In this document: positions 25,481 to 34,683 of the stretch, in pieces | Position numbering within the stretch: the first letter of the stretch is position 1 | Layout of the letters: the number at the start of each line of letters is the position of its first letter | From: Armatimonadia bacterium | GTDB taxonomy: Bacteria > Armatimonadota > Zipacnadia > Zipacnadales > JABUFB01 | Assembly: GCA_039679385.1 (NCBI GenBank) | Contig: JBDKVB010000075.1 | Location: 1-64,000, forward strand | DNA length: 64,000 nucleotides | Direction of reading: 5' to 3' | Notes under the pieces: model-generated | The model's database searches: none | What the model was told of the DNA's origin: nothing | Seen by the model: the letters and a program-made list of their open reading frames with translations, nothing else | Program-made: the position numbers and the translations under genes

Positions 25481-26740
25481 ATGACCGCACGCGAACGCTG
25501 GCACGCTATCCTGCACCATGAGCCGGTCGACCGCCTGCCCTATAGCTTCGGCGGACCACGTGCCTCGACTTTCGCTGCCTGGCGGCGGCAAGGGCTGTCT
25601 GAGGAACTCCAGCGCAATTGGGGCAGTTTCACCGGTAGCGACGGCGGGATGGGCATCGGCAAGCTCTACTGCGGACCTCTGCCGCCCTTTGAGGAACGGG
25701 TCCTTTCCGAGGAGGGCAACCTGCGCATCTGGATCGACCACTGGGGCGTCAAGCGCATGGACGCCATTCACCAACCAACCGAGGGCTTTGCGACCCGCAA
25801 GTACCTTGAGTTCCCGGTGCGCGACAAGGCAACCTGGGAGGAGATGAAGACCCACTTCGACCCCCACACACCGGAGCGGACCGAGCCGTCGCAGGCGACG
25901 ACGACCCTCAACCCGGACGGCTACCGCCACAACCTCGGCGGTCAGTCGTGGCGCGACCTTATCGACCGGTGCAACTCGTCGCAGGTCCCCGTCGGGTTCA
26001 CGGTGCCCTGTCTGTACTGGACCGCCCGAGATTGGTGCGGCTTCGAGGGCCTGTCGATGCTGTTCTATGACCAGCCCTCACTTGTGCATGACATGTTCGA
26101 GTTCTGGACCTGGTTCCTCATCGAGCTTCTCGACGAGCCCCTCACGCATCTCAAGGCCGACTACGTCATCCTCAACGAAGACATGGCCTTCAAGGGCCAG
26201 TCGATGATCTCCCCCGCTGCGATGCGGGAGTTCATGCTGCCCCGGTACAAGCGTCTCTACGAGTTCTTCCACAGCAAGGGCCTCGACGCGGTCTTCATGG
26301 ACTCCGACGGCTACAACGGGCAGATACTCGAGGCGATGTACCCCGCGGCCATCGACGGCATCACTCCCATGGAGATTGCCGCCGGCAACGACCCGGCGCA
26401 GTACCTGGCACGCTACCCAGGTCTGTACCTGGAGGGCGGAATCGACAAGCGGGAGATGCGCTTCTCGCGCGAACAACTCCGGGCCGAGGTGAAGCGGCGT
26501 TACGAGACAGCGTGGGAGTACGGGCGATACGTTCCGCACGTGGACCACGGGGTGCCACCCGACATCCCGCTTCGCAACTACCTGTACTACGTGGAACTCG
26601 CGCAGGGCTTCGCACGAGGTGAGGACCTGGAGACCTACGAGCCGGCCTGTGAACTCGAGAAGCAGTTGGGGCCCATCGAGGAGATGTTTGACCCACGCTC
26701 GGCCCTTGCGGCGGCCTACGGTGACGAGGAGGATTCCTGA
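25481..26740 (+). CDS. Uroporphyrinogen decarboxylase (URO-D)-like protein, not heme pathway
   Basis: The 419-residue protein starts with the URO-D/MtaA-type signature [20 protein letters not shown] and keeps the barrel motifs [28 protein letters not shown] and FMDSDGYN. It is longer than true HemE (about 350). It belongs to the branch common in Planctomycetota and Armatimonadota, whose members are suspected corrinoid- or methyl-transfer proteins with unproven function. No cobalamin-binding domain is fused or adjacent. ATG 25481 is chosen because GGGAGG stands upstream and the signature starts at residue 2. It faces the DNA methyltransferase gene tail to tail with a 25-base gap. Confidence 0.82.
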   Translation: MTARERWHAILHHEPVDRLPYSFGGPRASTFAAWRRQGLSEELQRNWGSFTGSDGGMGIGKLYCGPLPPFEERVLSEEGNLRIWIDHWGVKRMDAIHQPTEGFATRKYLEFPVRDKATWEEMKTHFDPHTPERTEPSQATTTLNPDGYRHNLGGQSWRDLIDRCNSSQVPVGFTVPCLYWTARDWCGFEGLSMLFYDQPSLVHDMFEFWTWFLIELLDEPLTHLKADYVILNEDMAFKGQSMISPAAMREFMLPRYKRLYEFFHSKGLDAVFMDSDGYNGQILEAMYPAAIDGITPMEIAAGNDPAQYLARYPGLYLEGGIDKREMRFSREQLRAEVKRRYETAWEYGRYVPHVDHGVPPDIPLRNYLYYVELAQGFARGEDLETYEPACELEKQLGPIEEMFDPRSALAAAYGDEEDS

Positions 26741-26765
26741 GCTGCTGAGAACCTGCCGGTAGGGC

Positions 26766-28874
26766 TCAATCTGCATCGGCTGGCGGCTGGTACAGGCCCT
26801 GATCCTGTGGGAAGCGCTTCCTGAGGCCGTCGTAGAAGGCCTCTGCACTCAAGGGCGGGCGCCATCCATGGGCGACCCATTGCTGCAGGACGCGCACGAA
26901 GAGCATCCTTGCGCTCCGTTCCTCGTCAGTGAGCGGCGTTGCCTTCTGGGGCGTCGCCGCACCACCCTTGCCCGGATCGCCTCGCAGCTCCCGCAGCCGC
27001 GCCTCCACGAATCGCCATACGGCCTCCTCGTCATCGCAGCCCGAGGTGCTCTCGCCTTCGGCACCGGACGCAGCCCCCTTCCCCTCCTCCAGGTCGAAGG
27101 GCTTGAGAGCGGAGATGACCAGGTCCTTCTGCACCGCGTTCAGCGTTGAGGCCTGCTTGAAGCTGGGTTGGCGCTTGTCGAGAATCCGCACATCGACGAC
27201 CAGGAACCCGGCGTCCTTGAGGGCCTGCTGGATCGCCGCCCAGACCTCGTTCTGCGAGTTATGGAACTCGACCGTGATCCAGCGTCCGGGCTTAAGGATG
27301 CGCCGGAACTCCGAGAAGCACGCCTGCAGAAGCGCCTTGTAGTCCGCGACACTCTTGCGCTGGCGCCGGCTCACGACCGCCTCCGCCCGCTGAGCCGTGC
27401 AGATCCCCAGCCAGCTTTCCCACAGGAAGTTGACCTCCGAGTACAGGATGTTCTGGCCGAAGGGCGGGTCCGTGAAGATGTAGTCCACGCAGTCGTCGGG
27501 GATGTTGGGCAGCGAGGTCCCTGACTGGGTCGAGATACGGATGTCGTAGAGGTGTGCGGACGCAGACCGCGCGCAGTCGGCCTCCAGGCGCTGCAACATC
27601 CGCCCGGCGCTCCGGAACCTGCGCTCCAGCGTTCGGATCACGTTCACTTCGCGGCGCATACGCGGGAAGTACAACACGAGGGGCACCGGTCCCTGGTAGG
27701 CCCGGCGCATTCGGGTGAACCCGATCGAGACGTTGAGGATGGTCTGATAGGCAAAATGGCGAACCCGCGCGGGGGCCTCAAGCTCCTGCGCAAACTGTAG
27801 AGCCGCGGCGAGAGCCCACAGCGACCGCCGAAAGTAGAAGTCCTCGACCTTCCGCACCCCTGTGTGGTAGCCGCGCCGCCACATGTCGCCCCAGCCTTCA
27901 GTCGTGGTCTCGCGGTTCATCATCCAGTTGTCGGGGAACCAGTAGGGGATCTGCTGCGAGGCGACTGCCTCGAGGATTGCCAGGTCCTCAGGGCCCGCCT
28001 CGAACTCGGTTGCTTCTTCTGCGGTGGGTCCAGCGTCTTCGTCCTGAGACACGTCGGACCTGCGACGCTTGTGCCGCTCCCAGACGCCGGCTGCCCGCAG
28101 CGAAGCCGGTGTGTAACGCACCCTCAGAGGGATCTCGCGGGTGACCCCACTCTCCTCCAGCACCCGCTGCAGCCTGCGTCTGCCGATGGGGCGACCGCAC
28201 TCGGGGCACACAATCCCTGACGTCGGTCGCCGGGCGGCCAGGTCAAAGCCGAAATCCGCGAAGGGGGCCACGTGGTCGCAGTACGGGCACCGGTACACTT
28301 CGCTCCACACCACGTAGTCGGTCTCGCGCCCATCCGGCAGTCGGTATAACCAGTCGCACTCCTCACGCAGCCGACTGAGCACCTGGGCGAAGGCCTCCTG
28401 GACAGCCCCCGCGTCGACCGGCAGACAGTACGCAGCAGCAAGAGCTGTCGCCGCAGGAGACAAGTCCGCGAGGAGAGCTCGACGGCCTGTCAGGCGTGCA
28501 GCGACCCCGGTCATTCCCGAACCGCAGAAGCCGTCGAAAACGATATCGCCTGCACTCGTGAAATGCTCGATGTAGCGACTGATCGCGCGGGGAGGAACCT
28601 TGGTGTGGTAGATCTGGCCCTTGTAGATGGGATCGCCGCGCCCTTCACTGATGTCGGCGGCGAAGGGCGCGGCGATGGAAGCGGTATCAGGGGAGTTATC
28701 CTTCACGAACTCGCCGATGAAGGGGTTGGGACACGGCGTGTACTCGGGTGCGAGAGCGACCTGCAGGAGCGTCTCGTCGTCGCCAATCGGACAGCCCTCG
28801 ACCGACCTCAATTCCGCGAGACCGGCAACAAGACGCTGGTGGCAACCCGAGTTGTCTCCGCGCAGGTAGATCAC
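26766..28874 (-). CDS. DNA methyltransferase with zinc-ribbon insert
   Basis: The about 702-residue protein carries the SAM-binding motif I DGFCGSGMTG (114-123) and the catalytic motif IV TDPPFGQN (468-475), as in N6-adenine or N4-cytosine methylases. Between them lie about 340 residues that include a zinc ribbon (CPYC 196-199 and CPEC 223-226) and probably the target-recognition part. Before motif I stands the family segment YTPCPNPFIGEF and DPIYKGQIYHTKVP. No restriction endonuclease gene flanks it, so it looks like an orphan methylase or a component acting with distant genes. The start is uncertain: GTG 28874 is the first start after the upstream gene's stop (38 bases), but its ribosome-binding site is poor. 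The reading frame stays open further upstream, across the neighbouring gene. Confidence 0.82.
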   Translation of the reverse strand: MIYLRGDNSGCHQRLVAGLAELRSVEGCPIGDDETLLQVALAPEYTPCPNPFIGEFVKDNSPDTASIAAPFAADISEGRGDPIYKGQIYHTKVPPRAISRYIEHFTSAGDIVFDGFCGSGMTGVAARLTGRRALLADLSPAATALAAAYCLPVDAGAVQEAFAQVLSRLREECDWLYRLPDGRETDYVVWSEVYRCPYCDHVAPFADFGFDLAARRPTSGIVCPECGRPIGRRRLQRVLEESGVTREIPLRVRYTPASLRAAGVWERHKRRRSDVSQDEDAGPTAEEATEFEAGPEDLAILEAVASQQIPYWFPDNWMMNRETTTEGWGDMWRRGYHTGVRKVEDFYFRRSLWALAAALQFAQELEAPARVRHFAYQTILNVSIGFTRMRRAYQGPVPLVLYFPRMRREVNVIRTLERRFRSAGRMLQRLEADCARSASAHLYDIRISTQSGTSLPNIPDDCVDYIFTDPPFGQNILYSEVNFLWESWLGICTAQRAEAVVSRRQRKSVADYKALLQACFSEFRRILKPGRWITVEFHNSQNEVWAAIQQALKDAGFLVVDVRILDKRQPSFKQASTLNAVQKDLVISALKPFDLEEGKGAASGAEGESTSGCDDEEAVWRFVEARLRELRGDPGKGGAATPQKATPLTDEERSARMLFVRVLQQWVAHGWRPPLSAEAFYDGLRKRFPQDQGLYQPPADAD

Positions 28875-28912
28875 CTCAGAGTGCGCCGCGTGCGGCAGGA
28901 TTGGCCCCGCTG

Positions 28913-29734
28913 CTACTTGAGTTCGGCGACAACCGACTTCATATAGCGCACATCGATTCGGCACTGGTCGACAACCGAGTCCGGCGGCAGGTTCGCATAC
29001 TCGCAGTGGAAGCTGATCGGTCCCCCGAAGTTCGTGTCCTTGAGTATCTGCATGACCTGCGGGAAGTTGCCAAAGCCCATACCCAGCGGGAACATGTCGA
29101 TCCGCCACTCGGACTTGCCATCGCGGACATACCGCTGCCGGACGAGGTCCTTGAAGGCCAAGGCCGACATGTAGTCCTTGACGATGTCCAGGGCCATCGG
29201 GTAGGGCTCGCCGACGATGGACAGGTGACCCACGTCGGTGAACACACCGACGAGCCTGGGGTCGAAGCCCTTCATGATGTTCATGACCGAGCAGGAGTTC
29301 AGGCCCATGGTGCTGCCCGAGTGGTTGTGGACGATGGGCTTCACACCGGTCTTCTCTGCCAGCTTGGCGAAGCCCTCCAGGCGCTGGCGGCACCGGTCGA
29401 TGGTGGCCCAGTACCCGCCCTCCTCCATGTACCAGTAGCCGAGTTTCACGAGCTTCACGCCAGCCTCCGCGCAGGCCTCGAGCAGCGGCTCGGCGTAGTC
29501 GATTCCGGCCTCGGTGAAGTCGCCCGGGGTGGTGATGAGCGGGATGCAGAGCCCGTTGTCCGCGAACATCTTGGCGGCCCTGGGCAACTCGGTCTTGGCG
29601 TTCTCGGGGTTCACCGGGTAGCCAGGACGGACACACAGATCGGCGCCCTCGACCCCCGCGTGCTTGAGGCCATCGATGATCTGCTCCAGTCCCCAGCCTG
29701 TGAGATGCTTGGTGAACATGATCCACGGTCGCAT
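28913..29734 (-). CDS. Sugar phosphate isomerase/epimerase (xylose-isomerase-like TIM barrel)
   Basis: The 273-residue protein has the fold of AP-endonuclease-2/xylose-isomerase-like TIM barrels. Recognisable elements are DGLKHAGVEGADL near the N-terminus, HNHSGS in the middle, a VGVFTDVGHLSIVGE metal-site strand and SFHCEYAN near the end, supplying the usual His/Asp/Glu metal ligands. It probably isomerises or epimerises a sugar or sugar acid. ATG 29734 has AAGGAGA upstream. The DNA methyltransferase gene follows 38 bases downstream on the same strand, so cotranscription is possible although functionally odd. No signal peptide is visible. Confidence 0.87.
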   Translation of the reverse strand: MRPWIMFTKHLTGWGLEQIIDGLKHAGVEGADLCVRPGYPVNPENAKTELPRAAKMFADNGLCIPLITTPGDFTEAGIDYAEPLLEACAEAGVKLVKLGYWYMEEGGYWATIDRCRQRLEGFAKLAEKTGVKPIVHNHSGSTMGLNSCSVMNIMKGFDPRLVGVFTDVGHLSIVGEPYPMALDIVKDYMSALAFKDLVRQRYVRDGKSEWRIDMFPLGMGFGNFPQVMQILKDTNFGGPISFHCEYANLPPDSVVDQCRIDVRYMKSVVAELK

Positions 29735-29878
29735 GGGAACGTCTCCTTTGGCGCTTGGCGTCGCCCGCACGGTGACGGGCGCTTGCTTGTCGTGGAAGGC
29801 GCACTGACGGACATGACTTCGCCGCGGGAGGCCCACAGACCTCCTCTGATCGGAGCGTCTCACTAGCTCGTCGTGGGA

Positions 29879-30703
29879 TCAGGGATTCGAACTGGAGGCC
29901 TCGTCCGTGTGGGGCTTGAGGGGACGCCAGCGAGCATCTTCGGGGATACGCACATCGATGTATTCGGGCTGGCTGCGCAGGGAGTGGGCGTAGCGCTCAA
30001 TGGCTGCCGCGCAGATCATCTTGCGGACGAGGTTATCAGGGCCGCCAAGCCGCACCTGCGTGCCGGTCGGAGTCGTCAAGGTGAAGGCGTAGCGTTGGCT
30101 CAGGTCGAGGGTGAAACCCAGCCCCATTCCGCCACGTCTGGCGCCCTGGATGCACTCCAGTGTCGCCTGCACACTGTCGGCGTCCAGGCGTCCACCGGTG
30201 ATTCCCTGGGCATCCAATCGCACGACGACGCGGGGCTGACTGGGCAGAGGGCGCGTCGTGTGGAACAGAAGAACGCCCTCCTGATCGACCAGGGCATAGT
30301 CCTTCACGTCCCGCAGCGCGAAGACGGGCTGCCGCTCAGTCACCTGCATCGTGATGCGCCCTGGCAGCTCGCGAAGGATCTCGACACGCAATACCCGGGG
30401 ACACGCACCAGCCTGTTGGGCCAGGCGACTGATGGGCAGAAAGACGGTGTTGGCTCTTGGCGGGAGTCGGATAAGGTCCCGCACCTCGCGCGCCACCGAA
30501 AGATCATCAGCGCGGACGACGACTTCACGCACCAGGAAAAGGTCGGAACGGAGCAACCCCAACAGCGCCGAACCAACGACAACCACGAAGGCAGGGGCGA
30601 GGGCACGGAGAACGAACCGCCAGGTCATGTGCCCGGAGGGCCCTCTGGCTTCGTAACGAGCGCCCGCCGGCGCGAGGGTTGGTGCGGACTGGCTACGTTG
30701 CAT
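29879..30703 (-). CDS. ftsQ: Cell division protein FtsQ/DivIB
   Basis: FtsQ is a bitopic membrane protein that links early and late division proteins. The predicted 274-residue product has a cytoplasmic N-terminus, one membrane helix (about 32-50, FVLRALAPAFVVVVGSALLG), a POTRA-like beta domain beginning LFLVREVVVRADD, and an FtsQ-type beta domain with VTERQPVFALRD. Length is typical. Start choice is uncertain: ATG 30703 is used, ATG 30628 just before the helix and TTG 30817 are alternatives, and none has a clear ribosome-binding site. It is the last dcw gene, 150 bases after murC. ftsA and ftsZ, its usual followers, are absent here. Confidence 0.88.
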   Translation of the reverse strand: MQRSQSAPTLAPAGARYEARGPSGHMTWRFVLRALAPAFVVVVGSALLGLLRSDLFLVREVVVRADDLSVAREVRDLIRLPPRANTVFLPISRLAQQAGACPRVLRVEILRELPGRITMQVTERQPVFALRDVKDYALVDQEGVLLFHTTRPLPSQPRVVVRLDAQGITGGRLDADSVQATLECIQGARRGGMGLGFTLDLSQRYAFTLTTPTGTQVRLGGPDNLVRKMICAAAIERYAHSLRSQPEYIDVRIPEDARWRPLKPHTDEASSSNP

Positions 30704-30853
30704 GGCTGCAGAGACTACCGATTCAGATTGCTGGTCCAGACGGCGGTAAGGCTTGCCCCGGCCCGTCTCTGGACACTCCCGAACCGGGATATCGCCAGCT
30801 CGCAGCAGTGCTCGCAAAGCAGGGAAGTGCCCCGTGGATCTGCGCTGGCTGCC

Positions 30854-32230
30854 TCAGACAAGGAGCTCGGCCAACTGCTGACCGACCTTGTAGATATCGC
30901 CGGCCCCAAGCGTGAGCACGAGGTCGCCCGGACGCACCAGTTCCTTCAGCGCCTGCGCGAGCTGGGTCTTGTCACGAACCAGCTCGAGGGGCTTGTCGGG
31001 CTCGTTGCGCCGGATTTCGTCCACCAGATGGCTGACATCGAAGAACTCCAGGCCATCGTCGCGAGGCTGGTAGATGTCGGTCAAGACCACCAGATCGGCG
31101 TCGCGGAAGGACTGCCCGAACTCGGTGAGCAGGTCCCGTGTGCGGCTGCGTAGATGGGGCTGGAACACAGCTACCAGTCGCCCTTCATGGGTCTTCCGAG
31201 CCGCCGCAAGCGTCGCCTGGATCTCCGTCGGATGATGGGCGTAGTCGTCGACGATCCGGACACCCTTGCACTCGGCCACGAACTCGAAGCGCCGTCCAAT
31301 CGTGTGGTAGGTGGCCACTCCCCGGGCCGCCTCGCACAGGTCAAGACCGGAGGCGACGGCGCACCCAAGGGCCGCGAGCGCATTGCTGACCATGTGCTCG
31401 CCCATCACCTGGAGGTGAACGTCGCAGACTTTCTCGTCATGGTACAGCAACTCGAAGTCGGAGCCTTGCGCCGTGATCTGCACCTTCCGGGCCTGCAGGT
31501 CGGCAGGGACGTGCAGCCCGTAGGATAGATGATGCGCTGTCGGTGAGGTCTCGGCTACCCGAGTGACTACCGGCGAGTCGGCGTTGTAGACGATGAAGCC
31601 TTCTCGGTCGGCAACAGCGGCAAAGCGCTCGAAGGCATGGATGACCCCCTCGATGCTCCCATGCTGGTCGAGGTGATCGGCCTCGATACTCGTGATGACC
31701 TGCGAAGTGCCCACATAGTGCACGAAGCTGCCATCGCTCTCGCAGGCCTCGAAGATCACGGCATCACCGTCGCCAAGCCGGAAGTTGCCGCCCAGAAGCG
31801 GCGATTCGGCCCCGACGAAGACCGTCGGATCGGTCCCGGCGGCCAGGAAGACAGTGGCAGCCATGGCCGTTGTGCTCGACTTGCCATGAGTTCCCGAGAT
31901 TGCGATCCCGTGCTTGCCCCGGCACATCCAGGCAAGGAGCTCCGACCGGTGATGGATCGGGATGCCGGCGACCTTGGCAGCAACGATCTCCGGGTTGCCG
32001 TCGGGCACCGCGGTCGTGCGGATCACGACCTTCGAGCCGGTAACGTTGCTGGCCGCATGGCCGATGTGGACGGTCGCACCGTCTGCGCGCAAAGCCTGCA
32101 CGGTCGGGCTATCGGCGATGTCCGAGCCCGAAACGGTGAACCCGAGCTTGAGCAAGGCGTGGGCGAGGCCGCTCATGCTGACCCCGCCAATGCCGGCGAA
32201 GAACACGTGTTGGTTTTTGTCCAGTTCCAT
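30854..32230 (-). CDS. murC: UDP-N-acetylmuramate--L-alanine ligase MurC
   Basis: MurC adds L-alanine to UDP-MurNAc, the first stem-peptide step in the cytoplasm, using ATP. The 458-residue protein has the N-terminal UDP-binding motif GIGGVSMSGLA, the ATP-binding loop SGTHGKSSTTA (canonical Thr replaced by Ser after Lys), the central ligand segment EADHLDQH, and the C-terminal domain with DDYAHHPTEI that is typical of MurC. ATG 32230 is inferred from the standard N-terminus; the ribosome-binding site is weak. murG lies 161 bases upstream and ftsQ follows, the usual dcw order. No murB or ddl follows. Confidence 0.95.
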   Translation of the reverse strand: MELDKNQHVFFAGIGGVSMSGLAHALLKLGFTVSGSDIADSPTVQALRADGATVHIGHAASNVTGSKVVIRTTAVPDGNPEIVAAKVAGIPIHHRSELLAWMCRGKHGIAISGTHGKSSTTAMAATVFLAAGTDPTVFVGAESPLLGGNFRLGDGDAVIFEACESDGSFVHYVGTSQVITSIEADHLDQHGSIEGVIHAFERFAAVADREGFIVYNADSPVVTRVAETSPTAHHLSYGLHVPADLQARKVQITAQGSDFELLYHDEKVCDVHLQVMGEHMVSNALAALGCAVASGLDLCEAARGVATYHTIGRRFEFVAECKGVRIVDDYAHHPTEIQATLAAARKTHEGRLVAVFQPHLRSRTRDLLTEFGQSFRDADLVVLTDIYQPRDDGLEFFDVSHLVDEIRRNEPDKPLELVRDKTQLAQALKELVRPGDLVLTLGAGDIYKVGQQLAELLV

Positions 32231-32391
32231 AGCAGTAACGGCGGAGACCAGGCTTCCGCCAGGGCCACGGCAGCATAGGTGTATCACACAAGAGGGCACG
32301 TCGCCGCACACGGCAGACGGCTGCCCGGAGATCCATTGTAGACCAGCCCTCCGGGAGTGGCAAGCGGCATTGCGGTCCGGCGGCAGGGCCG

Positions 32392-33498
32392 TTAGGTCTC
32401 GGCCCTGGCTTTGGCCACTTCCTCGAGGATCGCAGCGATTCGCTCGGCAGCATCAGGCTGCGAAGCCAGTCTAGCTGCTTCCCGCATCGCCAGCAGCTTC
32501 ACCCGGTCCGCCTGGAGTTCACTGACCCGATCCAGCAGCCACTGCGCGGTGAGGTCGGCATTGTCCACCACAAGGGCCGCTCCTCTGTCGACCAGAGGGG
32601 CCGCATTGAGCTTCTGATGCGCCGCCGCGTAAGGATACGGCACGATCAGCATCGGCAGGCCCAGGACGCTCATCTCGGCCAGACTGCTGGCGCCGCCGCG
32701 AGTGAGGGCAAGATCGGCGGCGGCGATCGGCACCCAGGGCTCCTCATGGAAGGCGAGACACTGGTAGCGAGGGGTGTCGCCCACGGCCTCTGAGGCCTTG
32801 CGAGCGATGTCCTCGTAGTCCAGCGAGCCGGTCAAGTGCAGCACATGTACGTCCGGCAGCTCCAGAAGGCGCGGCAAGGCCTCGACCGTGGCGTAGTTCA
32901 GTGTACGAGCGCCCTGGCTGCCGCCGGAGACAAGCAAGACGAAGGCCTCCGGGGCGATCCCGAGCTGTGCCCGGGACGCCTCCGTGGTGGTCTGGAGGAA
33001 CTCGCGACGCACCGGCTGCCCGGTGACCGTGGTCTTCTCGGGTGGGAACTGTGCCGCCGCTACCTCGTAGTGCGTGGTGATCCGCGTAGCCCAGCGAGCA
33101 AGAAGCCTGTTCGCACGGTCGGGATGGGCGTCGGAGGCGTGGCAGACCGTCGGGATGTGAAGTTGCGAGGCCGCCAGAATCCCGGCTACGCTCACATAGC
33201 CTCCGGCACCAAACACCACATCCGGCTTGAACTCGCGCAGGATCGGGAGACACCGCCGAGCGCTCTGCCACAGAGCCCAGAGCGCGGCCAGCGACTTCAG
33301 CGACAGACCGTAGGGGAAGGGCCGGGCAGGGATCAGCCGGTGCGGCAGATGGTGCTCGGTGAGGATCTTGCTGTCCAGGCGGCCTTCAGCGCCGATGAAG
33401 AGCACCTCAGCGCCCGTATCGGCCACCAGTCTCTGGGCAACAGCAACGGAGGGGAACAGATGCCCGGCTGTACCCCCTCCCATCAGAATCGCACGCAC
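32392..33498 (-). CDS. murG: UDP-GlcNAc transferase MurG (lipid II synthesis)
   Basis: MurG transfers GlcNAc to lipid I on the inner face of the membrane to give lipid II. The 368-residue protein shows the glycine-rich N-terminal loop MGGGTAGHLFPS, the GAGGYVS loop, the GT28 motif SGGSQGARTLN, and ALTRGGASSLAEM, which binds the UDP-sugar. Length is normal. It starts with GTG 33498, with AGGGAAGAG upstream, only 3 bases after the ftsW stop codon, implying translational coupling. The reaction and context leave little doubt. Confidence 0.96.
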   Translation of the reverse strand: MRAILMGGGTAGHLFPSVAVAQRLVADTGAEVLFIGAEGRLDSKILTEHHLPHRLIPARPFPYGLSLKSLAALWALWQSARRCLPILREFKPDVVFGAGGYVSVAGILAASQLHIPTVCHASDAHPDRANRLLARWATRITTHYEVAAAQFPPEKTTVTGQPVRREFLQTTTEASRAQLGIAPEAFVLLVSGGSQGARTLNYATVEALPRLLELPDVHVLHLTGSLDYEDIARKASEAVGDTPRYQCLAFHEEPWVPIAAADLALTRGGASSLAEMSVLGLPMLIVPYPYAAAHQKLNAAPLVDRGAALVVDNADLTAQWLLDRVSELQADRVKLLAMREAARLASQPDAAERIAAILEEVAKARAET

Positions 33499-33501
33499 GC
33501 G

Positions 33502-34677
33502 TTACTCTTCCCTTTCGAGGGGCTTGTATCGGGAGATTGACAGGACGATCCCCGCCGCCATCATCGAGGAGAGCAGGCTACTGCCGCCATAGCTGATGAA
33601 GGGCAGCGTCAGCCCGGTGCAGGGGACGGAGACGGTGGCGACGGCGATGTTGATCAGCGCCTGCAAGCCGAGCATGACCCCGATTCCGCAACCCATGTAC
33701 CACGCCGTGGGTACCGCAGCCCGCTCAGCGATCTTGAAGGTCCGCCCGGCCAGCCACAAGAACATCAGCAGCAACCCGACCCCGCCGGCAAGGCCCAATT
33801 CGCCACCGATCACGCAGAAGATGCTATCCGTGTGCGGAGCGGGCAGTGGCCCCCACTTGTCAGGGCTCATCCCCAGTCCGAGACCGCAGATGCCGCCCCG
33901 AGCCAGGGTCGCCAGCATCTGGCATAGCTGGTAGCCGCCATCAAGCCGATTGCTGTCACTGTTGAGGAAGGTCTCGATTCGCTGCCAGCGCGCCGGTGAC
34001 GACATGGCATACACCACGCCCACGAGCCCGCCGCAGCCCGCGAGAGCCGACACCAGCAGCAGGCTGAAGCCACGGATGAACAGCATGCTCAGGGTCACGC
34101 CCACCACCAGCAGCGACATCCCGAGGTCTTTCTGCAGGAACAGCAGAGCGATCAGGAACACGCCCAGGGCACCCGAGACACGGCCCAGCATGTGCAGCAG
34201 GGTGTAGCGCTTGTCGACAGGTCGGGCGAGGATCCGCGCCAACAGCAGGATGTAGACCAGTTTGACGAACTCACTCGGCTGGATGCGAACGCCCTCGCTG
34301 AGCCTCAGCCAGCAAGCCGAACCGGCTGTCTCGTCGGCGAAGGGTCCGAACCGACACAGGATCATCGCCAGGAGCCCCAGCGCGGACGCAACGCCAAGGA
34401 CACCGTCTGACACCAGGCATCGCGGGCCGACGTAGGCCAGCGCGATCATTGCGACGAGGCCAAGACCCGCGAAGGCTAGCTGCCGGTACAGGAAATACAG
34501 GGGATGCGTACCGTACAGCAGGGTCTGCGCGGTCGGGAAGCTCGCCGAGAACACAAAGACGATGCCGATGACTACCAGGCACATCACGATCCGCGCATAG
34601 ACGGGGTCGACGGAGTTCCGAGTCACCGGAACACCGTCCAGCAGTGTCGCACTCGGGCTCGCAAGTTGTACGGCCAC
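33502..34677 (-). CDS. ftsW: SEDS family peptidoglycan glycosyltransferase FtsW
   Basis: FtsW polymerises lipid II at the septum together with its cognate class B PBP (here FtsI). The 391-residue protein has about ten membrane helices and the SEDS signatures FSASFPTAQ in helix 1, WLRLSEGVRIQPSEFVKL in the middle and TGLTLPFISYGGSSLLSSM near the C-terminus, the region carrying the conserved site motif. GTG 34677 with AGGAGTG upstream is the start. murD ends 6 bases before it and murG begins 3 bases after it. The dcw position identifies it as FtsW rather than RodA. Confidence 0.95.
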   Translation of the reverse strand: MAVQLASPSATLLDGVPVTRNSVDPVYARIVMCLVVIGIVFVFSASFPTAQTLLYGTHPLYFLYRQLAFAGLGLVAMIALAYVGPRCLVSDGVLGVASALGLLAMILCRFGPFADETAGSACWLRLSEGVRIQPSEFVKLVYILLLARILARPVDKRYTLLHMLGRVSGALGVFLIALLFLQKDLGMSLLVVGVTLSMLFIRGFSLLLVSALAGCGGLVGVVYAMSSPARWQRIETFLNSDSNRLDGGYQLCQMLATLARGGICGLGLGMSPDKWGPLPAPHTDSIFCVIGGELGLAGGVGLLLMFLWLAGRTFKIAERAAVPTAWYMGCGIGVMLGLQALINIAVATVSVPCTGLTLPFISYGGSSLLSSMMAAGIVLSISRYKPLEREE

Positions 34678-34683
34678 GATCGC

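Noticed and set aside
28875-29804. N-terminal extension of the DNA methyltransferase by about 310 residues
   Set aside because: This stretch is the shifted-frame shadow of the sugar isomerase gene, which has a good start, length and family motifs.
29880-29900. tRNA-like T-loop sequence (ggattcgaactgg)
   Set aside because: It lies in the last codons of ftsQ and no acceptor, D or anticodon stem can be built around it.
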